A stretch of 64,000 nucleotides of DNA from an uncultured Clostridia bacterium (GCA_947628615.1 CANRAO010000002.1:197724-261723); one strand, 5' to 3'; counted from the stretch's first letter, positions 41,660 to 51,578 are shown. Notes: a model not told the origin generated them from the letters alone. Program-made: numbers and translations.

Positions 41660-42742
41660 ATGTTAGATATTGAAGAATTATTATCCCTAAAATCCTGTTG
41701 GGAAAGACTTGAAAAAACTAAAGACCCTATATTCATTTACGGAATGGGTGATGGCAGTTTAAAGCTTATGAAAGAACTTGAAAAACGAAGAATTTCAATA
41801 TCAGGAATTTTTGCGAGCGATGAATTTGTCAGAGGGCACTACTTTGAGGGACATTTGGTACACAAACTTTCAGATATAGAGGAAAATGCCAAACAAAACG
41901 GATATGACTTTATAATTCTGCTTGCATTTGCGGCAGGCTATCAGGAGCTTATCAAAAAGATTGACAAGCTTGAAAAAAAGTATTGTCTTTTAATGCCAGA
42001 TACAGCCGTCATAGGCGGAGAACCATTTTTAAAAGAACATATTGCAGAACGCTTTTCCGATATTGAAAGAGTATACTCAATGTTTGCAGATGACAAGTCA
42101 CGTCAGGTTTTTGAAAGCATACTCAAATACAAAATCACAGGCGAGCTCAAATATCTGCGTGAATGTACTACTGAAACAGACGAAGCCTTTGAAAGCATAA
42201 TAAAACTTGGCAGTGATGAAACATATGTAGATTTGGGTGCTTTCAACGGAGATACCGTTCTGGATTTTGCCGAACGCACAAATTACGTCTATAAAGAAAT
42301 ATACGCTCTTGAACCCAATAAAAGGAATTACAAAAAACTTCTCAGAAACACCGAAAACTTAGAAAATACATACACTTTTAATTGTGCGGCTTGGAGCGAG
42401 AATACGACGCTTATTTTCAACACCGGCGGCGGACGGCAGTCGCAGGTATCACAAAAAGGCATAGAAACTCAGGCAAGGTGTGTTGACAGTATTTTAAACA
42501 GCAAAAAGGCAACCTATATTAAATTCGATGTCGAGGGTGCTGAAAGAGAAGCAATAAGAGGCTGTGTGAAAACTATAAAGACACATTCTCCAAAGCTATG
42601 CGTTGCAGTTTACCACAGACTTTTCGATATGTTCGATATTCCTCTGCAAATAGAAAAAATAAACCCAAATTACAAATTCTATCTAAGGCATTATCCTTAT
42701 TATCCTGCATGGGAAACTAATCTTTTTTGTGTAAATCCATAA
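41660..42742 (+). CDS. FkbM family methyltransferase with N-terminal Rossmann-like domain
   Basis: 360 residues. Residues 1-120 look like a nucleotide-binding alpha/beta domain (IFIYGMGDGSLKLMKEL, FIILLAFAAGYQEL). Residues about 180-350 are an FkbM-type S-adenosylmethionine methyltransferase: YVDLGAFNGDTVLDFA (SAM loop), YALEPNKRNY and YIKFDVEGAEREAI. FkbM proteins O-methylate sugars or polyketides; the substrate here, perhaps a surface glycan, is not known. TTGACT-N16-TATACT (41594-41621) lies upstream and AAAGGA precedes the ATG. Confidence 0.85.
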   Translation: MLDIEELLSLKSCWERLEKTKDPIFIYGMGDGSLKLMKELEKRRISISGIFASDEFVRGHYFEGHLVHKLSDIEENAKQNGYDFIILLAFAAGYQELIKKIDKLEKKYCLLMPDTAVIGGEPFLKEHIAERFSDIERVYSMFADDKSRQVFESILKYKITGELKYLRECTTETDEAFESIIKLGSDETYVDLGAFNGDTVLDFAERTNYVYKEIYALEPNKRNYKKLLRNTENLENTYTFNCAAWSENTTLIFNTGGGRQSQVSQKGIETQARCVDSILNSKKATYIKFDVEGAEREAIRGCVKTIKTHSPKLCVAVYHRLFDMFDIPLQIEKINPNYKFYLRHYPYYPAWETNLFCVNP

Positions 42743-42846
42743 ATCAAAAATGTATATTAAGAAGTTATTTTTTGTGAATTTTGACTATTGAAGATCAGGC
42801 TTTAATATGTTAAAATGTCAATGTTGAATTTAATAAGCAAACAGAC

Positions 42847-42901
42847 AACGAGTAATGTTAATCATGTAAATCCAGTTGATTAACACTACCCGTTATTTTT
42901 T
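42847..42901 (+). terminator. Strong hairpin with T-run 30 bp upstream of the MATE gene
   Basis: A 17-bp stem with two mismatches (42847-42863 with 42878-42894) and a 14-base loop, followed by a run of seven T. It may terminate the FkbM gene 105 bp upstream, or act as an attenuator in a MATE leader. Confidence 0.75.
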
Positions 42902-42928
42902 TGCAATAATAATTAAGGAGACAAATTT

Positions 42929-44317
42929 ATGAATAATTATGAAACCAAAAACATAATGGGTACTGTTTCCGTACCTAAGCTCATGCTCAAAATGGGAATA
43001 CCTATGATTTTGTCAATGATTTTACAAGCAGTATATAACATTGTTGACAGTGCATTCGTGTCAAATATGACGTCAAACGGAGAATCGGCACTAAATGCTC
43101 TGACGCTTTCCTTTCCGTTACAAATGCTTATGGTAGCCATAAGTATAGGAACAGGCGTTGGTGCAAACGCCCTGCTGTCAAAAAGTCTGGGCGAGGGAAA
43201 CAAAGAAAAGGCCAGCAAAACAGCAGGCAACGCAATATTCTGTGCAATAATAATCTATATTGTTTTTCTTATATTTGGCGTATTTGGAGCTCCGCTTTAC
43301 ATCTCAACGCAGACAGCAAACACATTGATTTTCAATATGGCTGCTGACTATTTGCGAATTTGCTGTTTATTTTCAATAGGTATAGTTTTCTTTTCAATTT
43401 ACGAAAAGCTCCTTCAGGCAACCGGACATTCTCTTTATTCCACCATTGCACAGATTTCAGGAGCAATTACAAATATTATACTAGATCCAATTTTAATTTA
43501 TGGACTTATAGGTCTTCCTGAAATGGGAGTAAAAGGTGCAGCTTACGCCACTATAATCGGACAATGTGTTTCATTCTTACTGGCACTTTTATTCCATATA
43601 AAAGTAAACAAGGATATTTCAAACAGCTTCAAATATATAAAGCCGTCTGCTAAAATTATTGGACAGATATATACAATAGGTCTGCCTGCCATTATTGCAC
43701 AGGCTCTTATGTCGATTATGACATATTCACTCAACATCATTCTAGGAACAATAAGCGAGGCTATGGTTACAGCATACGGACTGTATTATAAAATCCAGCA
43801 GTTTATTCTATTTGCCGCTTTTGGTCTTCGTGATGCAATTACTCCTATAATTTCTTTCAGTCACGGAATGAAAAATAAATCCCGCATATATGACGGAATC
43901 AAGTTTGGATTGATTTACACACTCATCATTATGCTTGCAGGAACTGCCGTTGTAGAAGTTTTTGCTGTTCCATTTTCATATATATTCGGTCTGTCTGGTA
44001 ATACTCAATCGCTCTGTATAAGTGCAATGAGGATTATTTCTATAAGCTTTATATTTGCAGGGGCAAACATAGCATTTCAAGGGATTTTCCAGGCTCTTAA
44101 CGGCGGAGTCGAATCGCTCATAGTATCTGTTTGCCGACAGACGATTTTTGTACTTCCTGTTGCTTGGGCTTTTGCTCAGATTGCAAAAGGCACTCCTGAT
44201 TTATCATGGCTTGTGTGGACTACTTTTCTCATAGCGGAAATTTTATCTGCCGTTATTTCCACCTTGCTGCTTATAAGGATAAATAAAAAATTAAAAAATT
44301 ATTCAGTTGATATTTAA
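42929..44317 (+). CDS. MATE family efflux transporter
   Basis: 462 residues with about 12 membrane segments in two similar halves. Family hallmarks include the N-terminal PKLMLKMGIPMILSMIL, QAVYNIVDSAFVS and, at the start of the second half, IGLPAIIAQALMSIMTYSLN. It should export cationic drugs or metabolites using a sodium or proton gradient; the substrate is unknown. AAGGAG is 8 bases before the ATG. A strong hairpin just upstream may regulate it. Confidence 0.92.
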   Translation: MNNYETKNIMGTVSVPKLMLKMGIPMILSMILQAVYNIVDSAFVSNMTSNGESALNALTLSFPLQMLMVAISIGTGVGANALLSKSLGEGNKEKASKTAGNAIFCAIIIYIVFLIFGVFGAPLYISTQTANTLIFNMAADYLRICCLFSIGIVFFSIYEKLLQATGHSLYSTIAQISGAITNIILDPILIYGLIGLPEMGVKGAAYATIIGQCVSFLLALLFHIKVNKDISNSFKYIKPSAKIIGQIYTIGLPAIIAQALMSIMTYSLNIILGTISEAMVTAYGLYYKIQQFILFAAFGLRDAITPIISFSHGMKNKSRIYDGIKFGLIYTLIIMLAGTAVVEVFAVPFSYIFGLSGNTQSLCISAMRIISISFIFAGANIAFQGIFQALNGGVESLIVSVCRQTIFVLPVAWAFAQIAKGTPDLSWLVWTTFLIAEILSAVISTLLLIRINKKLKNYSVDI

Positions 44318-44330
44318 TAACTAATAAACT

Positions 44331-44366
44331 GCCGCCCGACTTATCTCAACGATAAGCACGAGCGGC
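44331..44366. terminator. Terminator between the MATE and C39-like peptidase genes
   Basis: GCCGC with GCGGC and inner CTTATC with GATAAG form an interrupted stem (44331-44366) followed by T-rich DNA. Confidence 0.75.
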
Positions 44367-44371
44367 TTTAA

Positions 44372-45643
44372 TTATTCTAAAACCATAATTGTATTAGGCT
44401 CTGAAAATTTTCTGCTCACTGACCTGTTCAACAAGCTTGATGAAACTGAAAGTATACTTCTTCCTCCGCTAAAATTATAATACGGATCAGCATAGTAAAA
44501 ATACAGCTTCCCACCGATTTTCTTATATCCGCATACCACAACAAAATGTGCCGCTCCGCTGTCGGGCATTATGCCTCCGCTGTATTTTACAAGTATCAGG
44601 CATCTCTTTCCTAAATCAATCTGTTTTTTAATTATCTTTGACGGCTTTACAGAGCTTTTATATAAATTCTTTGCATTATAGCCGAAATGCTTTATAAGCT
44701 TAATCAGTTTCGGAGATGTCATTCCTCCGCCGTTTTTAGTCACCGAGCCCTGATCTTCAAGATGTTTTCTTTTTGCTGTTCTAACTAATTCGTCTTTGTG
44801 AACATTGGCTTTCTTTTCAGAATTAAGCAGAATAGTTACAGTAGCAGGTCCGCACGCCGACCACCCTCTGTAACTTCCGTATATTTGCGAAACAGCAGAC
44901 GTCGGAAGAACTTTTGCACTTTTTACAGTCTTAACTTTTGATTTTTTCACAAGATAATTGCCGTAGTTATAATCTATTATTATGTAGCCCTTATATTTTC
45001 CGCTTTCATATCCAGTATAATACCCCGAAACGTTCCGCCTCTTTACTTTCTTTTTTCTGTCTAAAAGACTTGCGTTACTAAGGCTGTACAGCTTGGTTTG
45101 ATTTATCTCAAAATCCTTGATCTCAGAAAAATAGCTGTAATCTGTTCCGTAAGGCGTTTGGACTATAGCTCTGACACGAACTGAATATGTATTGTAGTTT
45201 TCTAGATTTTTTATGGTGAACTTTGTGGAAAAGGTTGTTTTAATCTTTTTCCACTTATTATTTTTAAAGAGAAAAACCTCGTACTTTTTTGCATCTTTCA
45301 TCTTTTGCCACTTGATTATTGCGTTCAGCTTTTTAACCTTAACGCTCTTTAGCTTTACGCTTTGCCGTTTATAAGCTGTCGACGGAGCAGTTGTTGCTTT
45401 TGAAACGGTAACAGACGCAGCAGTCGGCGTCTCGGTCGCATCGGCTGTGGGAACGTAAGTTTCAGACGTGTTATTTTCATTCGTTAAAGTAACATCGCTT
45501 ATATCTGTCAGTTCTGTGTCAGCGGTAACCGCCGTAGTTGGTTCTTCAGCAAATACTGAAATTCCACTTGATAAAAGAAAAGCAAAAAAAGCAATTCCCG
45601 TTACGGCAAGTAAATAAATTGAAAACTTCTTTATACAGGTCAT
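44372..45643 (-). CDS. Secreted C39-like cysteine peptidase with Fn3 domain
   Basis: 423 residues. Signal segment (about 10-32), Thr/Ala-rich linker, an Fn3-like Lys-rich domain (about 98-178, KLKSVKVKKLNAIIKWQKMKDAKKY in parts), then a papain-like C39_2 domain (about 240-420). The likely nucleophile is Cys in SACGPATVT, the His is in GAAHFVVVCGY and the following Asp in YADPYYN. The protein is probably secreted and acts on peptides or wall material outside the cell; this is inference from the fold. GGAGG precedes the ATG. Confidence 0.82.
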   Translation of the reverse strand: MTCIKKFSIYLLAVTGIAFFAFLLSSGISVFAEEPTTAVTADTELTDISDVTLTNENNTSETYVPTADATETPTAASVTVSKATTAPSTAYKRQSVKLKSVKVKKLNAIIKWQKMKDAKKYEVFLFKNNKWKKIKTTFSTKFTIKNLENYNTYSVRVRAIVQTPYGTDYSYFSEIKDFEINQTKLYSLSNASLLDRKKKVKRRNVSGYYTGYESGKYKGYIIIDYNYGNYLVKKSKVKTVKSAKVLPTSAVSQIYGSYRGWSACGPATVTILLNSEKKANVHKDELVRTAKRKHLEDQGSVTKNGGGMTSPKLIKLIKHFGYNAKNLYKSSVKPSKIIKKQIDLGKRCLILVKYSGGIMPDSGAAHFVVVCGYKKIGGKLYFYYADPYYNFSGGRSILSVSSSLLNRSVSRKFSEPNTIMVLE

Positions 45644-45748
45644 AAAAACCTCCGAATATACACAATAATGTTATTACTTAAAATCATTCGACTTTTTAAT
45701 CAACACGTTAAACATTATACACTATATATACAGATTTTTCAACAAATT

Positions 45749-47593
45749 CTATGTGGCAATACCTGCAAACTGATTTTGATATAAATTATAATAACAGCCT
45801 TTTTTCTCAAGAAGCTCCTCGTGATTTCCCTGCTCTACAACTCTTCCGTCGTCGATAACTATTATCTTATCTGCATCTATTATGGTAGAAAGCCTGTGCG
45901 CAATTATAAGACTTGTTCGGTTTTTCATCAAAGCAACCATAGCCGATTGTATGTGCATTTCTGTTCTAGTATCAACTGATGAGGTCGCCTCATCGAGAAT
46001 TAAAATTTTAGGGTCGGCAAGAACCGCACGGGCAATAGCTATAAGCTGTCTCTGACCTTGAGAGAGATTTGAACCGCTCTCAGATAATACAGTGTCATAT
46101 CTATCCGGAAGCCTGTTTATAAATCTGTCTGCATTTGCAGTTTTTGCAGCGTTTTCTATTTCAGATAGTTCTGCCTGAGGCTTTGCATAAGCAATGTTAG
46201 AGCGAATAGTATCTGAGAATAAAACAGTATCCTGCAAAACGATACCTATAGTCTCACGAAGCTTATCCTTAGAAATATCTCTTATGTTTACGCCGTCTAT
46301 CTCTATCTCACCAGAATCAATATCATAAAACCTAGTAAGAAGATTTACAACTGTAGTCTTGCCCGAGCCCGTTGCCCCGACAATTGCAATTTTCTGTCCG
46401 CTCTTTATTTCAAGACTAAATTTCTTTAAAACAGGCTTATCAGGTACATAGCTGAAGTTAATATTCTTAAAGCTGATATTCCCTGAAACTTTTTCTGGAA
46501 TAAAATCACAATTGTTTTGCTTATCGTCCTTTTCAGACGTTTCATCCATAACGGTAAAAATTCTTTCGCCTCCAGCAACAGCCGTTTGTATCTGTGCATA
46601 CTGGTTCGCAATTTCGTTTATAGGTCTTGAAAACTGCTTTGAGTAGAGAATAAACGCCTGAATAGTTCCTATAGTTATAAAGCCTTTTAACGCAAAATAG
46701 CCTCCGAAGCCTGCTATAAGAACAAATCCTATGTTTGAAACAATATTCATAAGAGGACCCATTGAGCCTCCGCAAATCTGTGCCTTAACACCCGTCTTTC
46801 TCAGGCTGTCGCTCATTTTATTAAATTCATCTATAGCATCCTTTTCTTTAGAATACGATACGACCGTTTTATATCCAACGACCATTTCTTCAATATGACC
46901 GTCCAGCTTGCCGAGCAAAATCTGCTGACGTGTAAAATACTTCCTCATAAATTTTGTCATTATCGACGTAAATAAAACGGTCAGAATAATTGTCGATATA
47001 CTTATTAAAGTCAACACAGGCGAATAGTAAAGCATTATTATAAGCGAGCCTATTATAGTCAGTACTCCCGAAAACAGCGAGCCTATCGACTGCGAAATGC
47101 AGTTTGATATGTTCTCGACATCATTGGTCATTCTGCTCATCAAATCGCCATGATTATGAGTATCTATGTATCTTATTGGTAGAGTTACTATCTTTCTGAA
47201 CAGATCGGTTCTCATAATTTTTACGGTAGTTTGCGACAGTTTTGCTGAAAACCAACCCTGAAAATAACTTATCAGCGAGGTCAAAACATAAACGAAGCCC
47301 AGAATAATCAGGTATTTAACTAAGTTTTTATAATCAACACCGAGACCGATAGTGTCTATCGCCTTTTGCTGAAGCGACGGGGCAATTAAATTCAAAATTG
47401 TAATAGCAAGCATAACTGCCAAAAGTATAAAGAAAATATATTTGTTTTTGCCCATATAAGAAAGTATACGCTTTAGTGTTCCTAAAACATCCTTTGGCTT
47501 TTCATGAACTAATACAGGACCTCTCGGACCCTTGCCCATTGGTCTCGGCGGTCCTCCTGCAGGAGTGGGCTGCTTTCTCTGTTGTTCTGCCAT
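45749..47593 (-). CDS. ABC exporter half-transporter, canonical ATP site
   Basis: 614 residues: six membrane segments (about 50-340) and an ATPase domain with Walker A GATGSGKTT, signature LSQGQRQL, Walker B ILILDEATS with the catalytic Glu, and H-loop His in IIAHRLS. A Pro/Gly-rich cytoplasmic N-terminus (about 1-35) is unusual. Its ATG shares one base with the stop of the next upstream half-transporter (TAATG), so the two form a heterodimeric exporter of the BmrCD/TM287-288 type. Drug or lipid export is likely; the substrate is unknown. Confidence 0.92.
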   Translation of the reverse strand: MAEQQRKQPTPAGGPPRPMGKGPRGPVLVHEKPKDVLGTLKRILSYMGKNKYIFFILLAVMLAITILNLIAPSLQQKAIDTIGLGVDYKNLVKYLIILGFVYVLTSLISYFQGWFSAKLSQTTVKIMRTDLFRKIVTLPIRYIDTHNHGDLMSRMTNDVENISNCISQSIGSLFSGVLTIIGSLIIMLYYSPVLTLISISTIILTVLFTSIMTKFMRKYFTRQQILLGKLDGHIEEMVVGYKTVVSYSKEKDAIDEFNKMSDSLRKTGVKAQICGGSMGPLMNIVSNIGFVLIAGFGGYFALKGFITIGTIQAFILYSKQFSRPINEIANQYAQIQTAVAGGERIFTVMDETSEKDDKQNNCDFIPEKVSGNISFKNINFSYVPDKPVLKKFSLEIKSGQKIAIVGATGSGKTTVVNLLTRFYDIDSGEIEIDGVNIRDISKDKLRETIGIVLQDTVLFSDTIRSNIAYAKPQAELSEIENAAKTANADRFINRLPDRYDTVLSESGSNLSQGQRQLIAIARAVLADPKILILDEATSSVDTRTEMHIQSAMVALMKNRTSLIIAHRLSTIIDADKIIVIDDGRVVEQGNHEELLEKKGCYYNLYQNQFAGIAT

Positions 47594-49323
47594 TAAAGAT
47601 CACCCTCCCCGCTGTTTTTCATCTGAGAATTGTAAATATCTCTGTATACTTCGCTTGTTTTCAAAAGTTCCTCGTGTGTTCCCAATGCACAAAGACTTCC
47701 ATGCTCTAATACCGCAATTCTGTCGCAGTTCATAACTGACGCTATTCTCTGTGCAATTTTTATAACAGTAATGTCTTTTAAGTTTTCGTCCAAAGCCCTT
47801 TGAAGTCTTGATTCAGTTCCCAAATCAAGGGCAGATGTACTGTCGTCAAAAATTAATATCTCAGGCTTTTTCAAAATAGACCTTGCTATAGACAGACGCT
47901 GCTTCTGACCGCCCGAAAGAGACGCTCCCTTTTCTGCTATGTAACCGTCATACCCCGCAGGCATTAATGAAACAAACTCATCAGCCTGTGCAATCTTTGC
48001 CGCTTTTTCTATGTCAGTCTTTGAGGCGTATTTATCTCCCCACGCAATATTATCATACACAGTACCTGAAAACAGTTCGCTTTTCTGAAGCACCATACCA
48101 ATCTTTTTTCTCAGACAATCTAAATCATATTCCTTGACATTTACCCCGTCGACCAGAACTTCTCCCTCGTCTGCATCGTAAAATCTGGGTATCAGGTTTA
48201 TAAGTGAAGACTTGCCCGAGCCGGTTGCTCCCAGAACCGCAAAATTTTCTCCAGGTTTTATATCCACAGACAGATTTTTGATCACAGGCTCTCCATTAGT
48301 GCCAGGATACTTAAAGCTCACATTTTTAAAGCTGACTGCTCCGCCTTTACCGTTATCAGAAACATAGCTTCCCGGTTTTATTACAGGCTCAATATAAAGA
48401 ACCTCACATATTCTTTTGCCCGAAGCATTAGCTCTTGATATTGACTGGAACATCATACTTATCATCATAATTCCCATCAGTATCTGATTTATATATGTAA
48501 GCGCCGCCATTATCTGACCGACTTTCATTTCGCCTGCCTCGACCTGAAAGCCTCCGATAAGAATAATCGCAATAACAGAAAGGTTCATAACTATCATCAG
48601 CAAAGGATTCAAAATAGACATTATCTTCTGAACCTTCAAATTGGTCTGCATAAGGTCTACATTTGCCTTATCAAATCTCTCAGCTTCATGCTCTTCACGG
48701 ACAAATGCCTTTACAACTCTCGCTCCTGCCACATTCTCCTGCACGACCGAATTGACTTTATCTAGCTTTTTCTGAACAATGCTGTATATCGGCGTAGCTT
48801 TTTTAATTAGTATCATGATCAAGACCATCTCAACAGGAAGCGCACATACCAAAACCAAACCGAAATTAATATCTAGAGACAGCATCATTATAATTCCGCC
48901 GACAAATAAAATACTATCCCGAACTAACATTCTAAGAGCGAAATCTACAAACTGCTGAACCTGAGTTATATCATTTGTAAGTCTTGTAACCAGCGAACCC
49001 GTTGTAAACTTATCAGTCTGCTCAAAGGAAAGTCTCATAACCTTTTTGAAAGTATCGTTTCTCAAATCCCTGGCAAAGCCCTGAGAAGCCATTCCGGAAA
49101 ATGCCGCCGAACCCACTCCGCACATTCCGCCGAAGCATATCAACAGCATCATAATTATCCCGGTATGAATAATAAGCTCCATATTTCCGCCGACAACGCC
49201 CTCGTCAACTATTTTCGCCATTAGTCTCGGCTGCGACAAGTCGACCAACACCTCGCCTACCATAGACAAAGGCGTAAGCAGAGTAAACAGCCAATATGGC
49301 TTTAAGTATTTAGCCAATTTCAT
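47593..49323 (-). CDS. ABC exporter half-transporter, degenerate ATP site
   Basis: 576 residues: six membrane segments, then an ATPase domain with Walker A GATGSGKSS and signature LSGGQKQR. The catalytic Glu after Walker B is replaced by Asp (ILIFDDSTS) and the H-loop His by Gln (KIAQRIA), so this subunit should bind but hardly hydrolyse ATP, as in heterodimeric exporters with one consensus site. I prefer ATG 49323; AAGGAG lies 13 bases upstream, and an ATG nine codons earlier is possible. Translationally coupled to its partner. Confidence 0.91.
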   Translation of the reverse strand: MKLAKYLKPYWLFTLLTPLSMVGEVLVDLSQPRLMAKIVDEGVVGGNMELIIHTGIIMMLLICFGGMCGVGSAAFSGMASQGFARDLRNDTFKKVMRLSFEQTDKFTTGSLVTRLTNDITQVQQFVDFALRMLVRDSILFVGGIIMMLSLDINFGLVLVCALPVEMVLIMILIKKATPIYSIVQKKLDKVNSVVQENVAGARVVKAFVREEHEAERFDKANVDLMQTNLKVQKIMSILNPLLMIVMNLSVIAIILIGGFQVEAGEMKVGQIMAALTYINQILMGIMMISMMFQSISRANASGKRICEVLYIEPVIKPGSYVSDNGKGGAVSFKNVSFKYPGTNGEPVIKNLSVDIKPGENFAVLGATGSGKSSLINLIPRFYDADEGEVLVDGVNVKEYDLDCLRKKIGMVLQKSELFSGTVYDNIAWGDKYASKTDIEKAAKIAQADEFVSLMPAGYDGYIAEKGASLSGGQKQRLSIARSILKKPEILIFDDSTSALDLGTESRLQRALDENLKDITVIKIAQRIASVMNCDRIAVLEHGSLCALGTHEELLKTSEVYRDIYNSQMKNSGEGDL

Positions 49324-49409
49324 TTCTATATCATTTCTCCTTATCCCCATTAACTGCTCTTTATAAATTTTATCACATATATTTTAAAAAGGTCAAGAGC
49401 TTATAATTA

Positions 49410-49440
49410 AAAGGGTAACTTTTTTAATAGTTACCCCTTA
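49410..49440 (-). terminator. Terminator of lysA
   Basis: AAGGGTAAC (49411-49419) pairs with GTTACCCCTT (49430-49439) with one bulge; T-run on the - strand. Confidence 0.78.
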
Positions 49441-49455
49441 ATTTCTATTCAGTTC

Positions 49456-50709
49456 TTAATCAAAAATATGTGTAAAATCAAAGGTAGCAAAATAATCATC
49501 AGGCGTTTCTGCTCTACGCAAAAGCTCTGTACTTCCGTCCTCTTTCAAAAGTATCTCCGCCGAACGCAGCTTTCCGTTATAATTATACCCCATAGAAAAG
49601 CCGTGCGCTCCTGTATCGTGAATACAAATATAATCTCCTATATCAATCTTAGGCAGCATTCTGTCGACCGCAAACTTATCGTTATTTTCACACAGTCCGC
49701 CTGTTATGTCGTACTTATGATCACAAGGCTTGTTTTCTTTACCCAAAACCGTGATATGATGATATGCCCCGTATATCGCAGGACGCATAAGGTTTGCAGC
49801 ACAGGCGTCAAGACCAATGTAGTTTTTATAAATATTCTTTTCCCGAACAGCCTTTGCTATCAGATGACCGTAAGGCGCCAGCATAAATCTGCCAAGCTCA
49901 GTGTAAATCGCAACATCGTCCATTCCGGCTAGAACCAATACCTCCTCATAGGCTTTTCTCACGCCTTCGCCTATTAACTCAATATCGTTTTCAGGCTCGT
50001 CGGGACGATATGGAACGCCTATTCCACCTGAGAGATTTATAAACTTGATCTTTGCTCCTGTCTTTTCGTGAAGCTCAACAGCAAGCTCGAACAATATTCT
50101 TGCAAGTTCAGGGTAATACTCATTAGATATTGTATTAGACGCCAGAAAAGAATGTATTCCGAACTCCTCCGCACCCTTCTTCATAAGGACTTTATACGCC
50201 TCTATCATCTGCTCCTTTGTCATTCCATACTTAGCGTCGCCCGGATTATCCATTATCTGATTTGCTATGGCAAACTTTCCGCCCGGATTGTAACGGCAGC
50301 ATATCGTTTTAGGTATTCCGCAGAGCTTGTCAAGCACCTCAATATGAGTAAAATCGTCAAGATTGATATTCGCATTCAGCCTTCTTGCTAAAAGAAAATC
50401 CTCATCAGGGGTTACGTTCGACGAAAACATTATATCAGTGCCTGTAAAGCCGCAAGCCTCGCTCATCATAAGCTCGGTAAGCGACGAGCAGTCAACTCCG
50501 CAGCCCTCCTCCTTTAGTATCTTTAATATTCCCGGAGTAGGGGTTGCCTTTACTGCAAAATACTCCTTGTACCCCTTGTTCCACGAAAACGCTTTGTTCA
50601 AACGTCTTGCATTTTCACGAATACCTTTCTCGTCATATATGTGAAAAGGAGTAGGGTATGTTTTTACTATCTCCTCAATCTTCTCCTTAGTAACAAACGG
50701 TCTTTTCAT
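49456..50709 (-). CDS. lysA: Diaminopimelate decarboxylase family (group IV PLP decarboxylase)
   Basis: 417 residues. Makes lysine from meso-diaminopimelate. The PLP-binding Lys is in YFAVKATPTP (about residue 51), the phosphate-binding Gly-rich loop in INLSGGIGVPYRP (about residue 225) and the C-terminal Cys/Asp-type motif in HDTGAHGFSMGYNYNG. No lysine riboswitch is seen upstream; a TTGACA-N18-TATTCT promoter lies near 50766-50795. It is somewhat divergent and could act on a related diamino acid, but lysA is the best call. Confidence 0.84.
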   Translation of the reverse strand: MKRPFVTKEKIEEIVKTYPTPFHIYDEKGIRENARRLNKAFSWNKGYKEYFAVKATPTPGILKILKEEGCGVDCSSLTELMMSEACGFTGTDIMFSSNVTPDEDFLLARRLNANINLDDFTHIEVLDKLCGIPKTICCRYNPGGKFAIANQIMDNPGDAKYGMTKEQMIEAYKVLMKKGAEEFGIHSFLASNTISNEYYPELARILFELAVELHEKTGAKIKFINLSGGIGVPYRPDEPENDIELIGEGVRKAYEEVLVLAGMDDVAIYTELGRFMLAPYGHLIAKAVREKNIYKNYIGLDACAANLMRPAIYGAYHHITVLGKENKPCDHKYDITGGLCENNDKFAVDRMLPKIDIGDYICIHDTGAHGFSMGYNYNGKLRSAEILLKEDGSTELLRRAETPDDYFATFDFTHIFD

Positions 50710-51413
50710 CTATACACCTCTTAATACTATAATTTCATCACTTTACCAGAATAAAATACATAAACAGAATAACATTTTTTGACCGTTTTTGTCAAGGGGC
50801 AGAACGATAATGCAGAAGATTTTAATATTATGTACATAAATACATATGCAAGCAAGGATAATAATCATAAATTTATATTCCATAATATAAATTTATAAAA
50901 AAAGAAACCCTCAATCGAAGGCTTCTTTTTTCTTTAGGAATAGCATCTATCCTCAAAAGGGGGGGTCTATATGAGAAGATTTAATCATGCTTTCAAAATT
51001 ATAAATGGTGCAAGACTACTATTAAAAAATAAACATAAAATTTCGGAACTATAAATAATTAAAATATTCTATTAAAACATGTCCTAATAAATTTAAAACA
51101 TCACTATGCGAAGTAAAATCAAATTTTTAATTGCTGTTTGACAATTTCTTTCAATATTTATTTTACATCTATTTAAAATAATAGTCTTACCGTAAATTAA
51201 AGTTAAGTTATCCCGTTTATATTCAAAATTTTTTCTTATTATTTTCCAATAAATTAATTTAATTTTTGATTTACTTATATTGTAATGTTAATTTTTTTAT
51301 TTTCTTTAAATATATCATAAACATATTTTAAACATATTATATGCCCAATATACACATAATAACTCATTTTAGATATAAAATAAATACAAAATATATTTTA
51401 AGGAGGAATTTTT
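50710..51413. other. 700-bp AT-rich intergenic region
   Basis: Contains the lysA promoter, a weak hairpin near 50903-50926, a 27-codon mini-ORF with a G-rich ribosome site (listed separately) and about 350 bp of extremely AT-rich DNA before the CopG/Arc gene. No other gene is supported. Confidence 0.6.
50971..51054 (+). CDS. Mini-ORF, 27 aa basic amphipathic peptide
   Basis: ATG preceded by AAAGGGGGGG at 5-8 bases. The peptide starts MRRFNHAFKIINGARLLLK and ends in NKHKISEL; it could form a cationic amphipathic helix. No signal peptide, no obvious promoter and no terminator of its own. It may be a small membrane-active peptide or chance. I do not recognise it. Confidence 0.3.
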   Translation: MRRFNHAFKIINGARLLLKNKHKISEL

Positions 51414-51578
51414 ATGGCAATTAAGAGTTTGTCGATAAGAATTGATGAAAAAATGCTGAATAAACTCCATGTCGTAGCCGATTATGAGGGCAGAAGTGCA
51501 AATAGCCAAATTCTAATTTTGATACGAGACTGCATTGAACAATATGAGGCGGAACACGGAAAAATTGAAGTTAAGTAA
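51414..51578 (+). CDS. Ribbon-helix-helix (CopG/Arc family) DNA-binding protein, 54 aa
   Basis: A very short gene. The protein has the ribbon-helix-helix plan: beta strand KSLSIRID, helix EKMLNKLHVVADYEG, turn RSANSQ, and helix ILILIRDCIEQYEAEHG. AAGGAGG is 8 bases before the ATG and a strong hairpin terminator follows at 51608. Arc/CopG proteins repress plasmid, phage or toxin-antitoxin genes; it stands alone here next to a type I toxin locus and repeats, so its partner may be lost. Confidence 0.85.
   Translation: MAIKSLSIRIDEKMLNKLHVVADYEGRSANSQILILIRDCIEQYEAEHGKIEVK

Noticed and set aside
50710..50900. Lysine riboswitch upstream of lysA
   Set aside because: Only a promoter and AT-rich DNA are seen; none of the conserved helices could be recognised.
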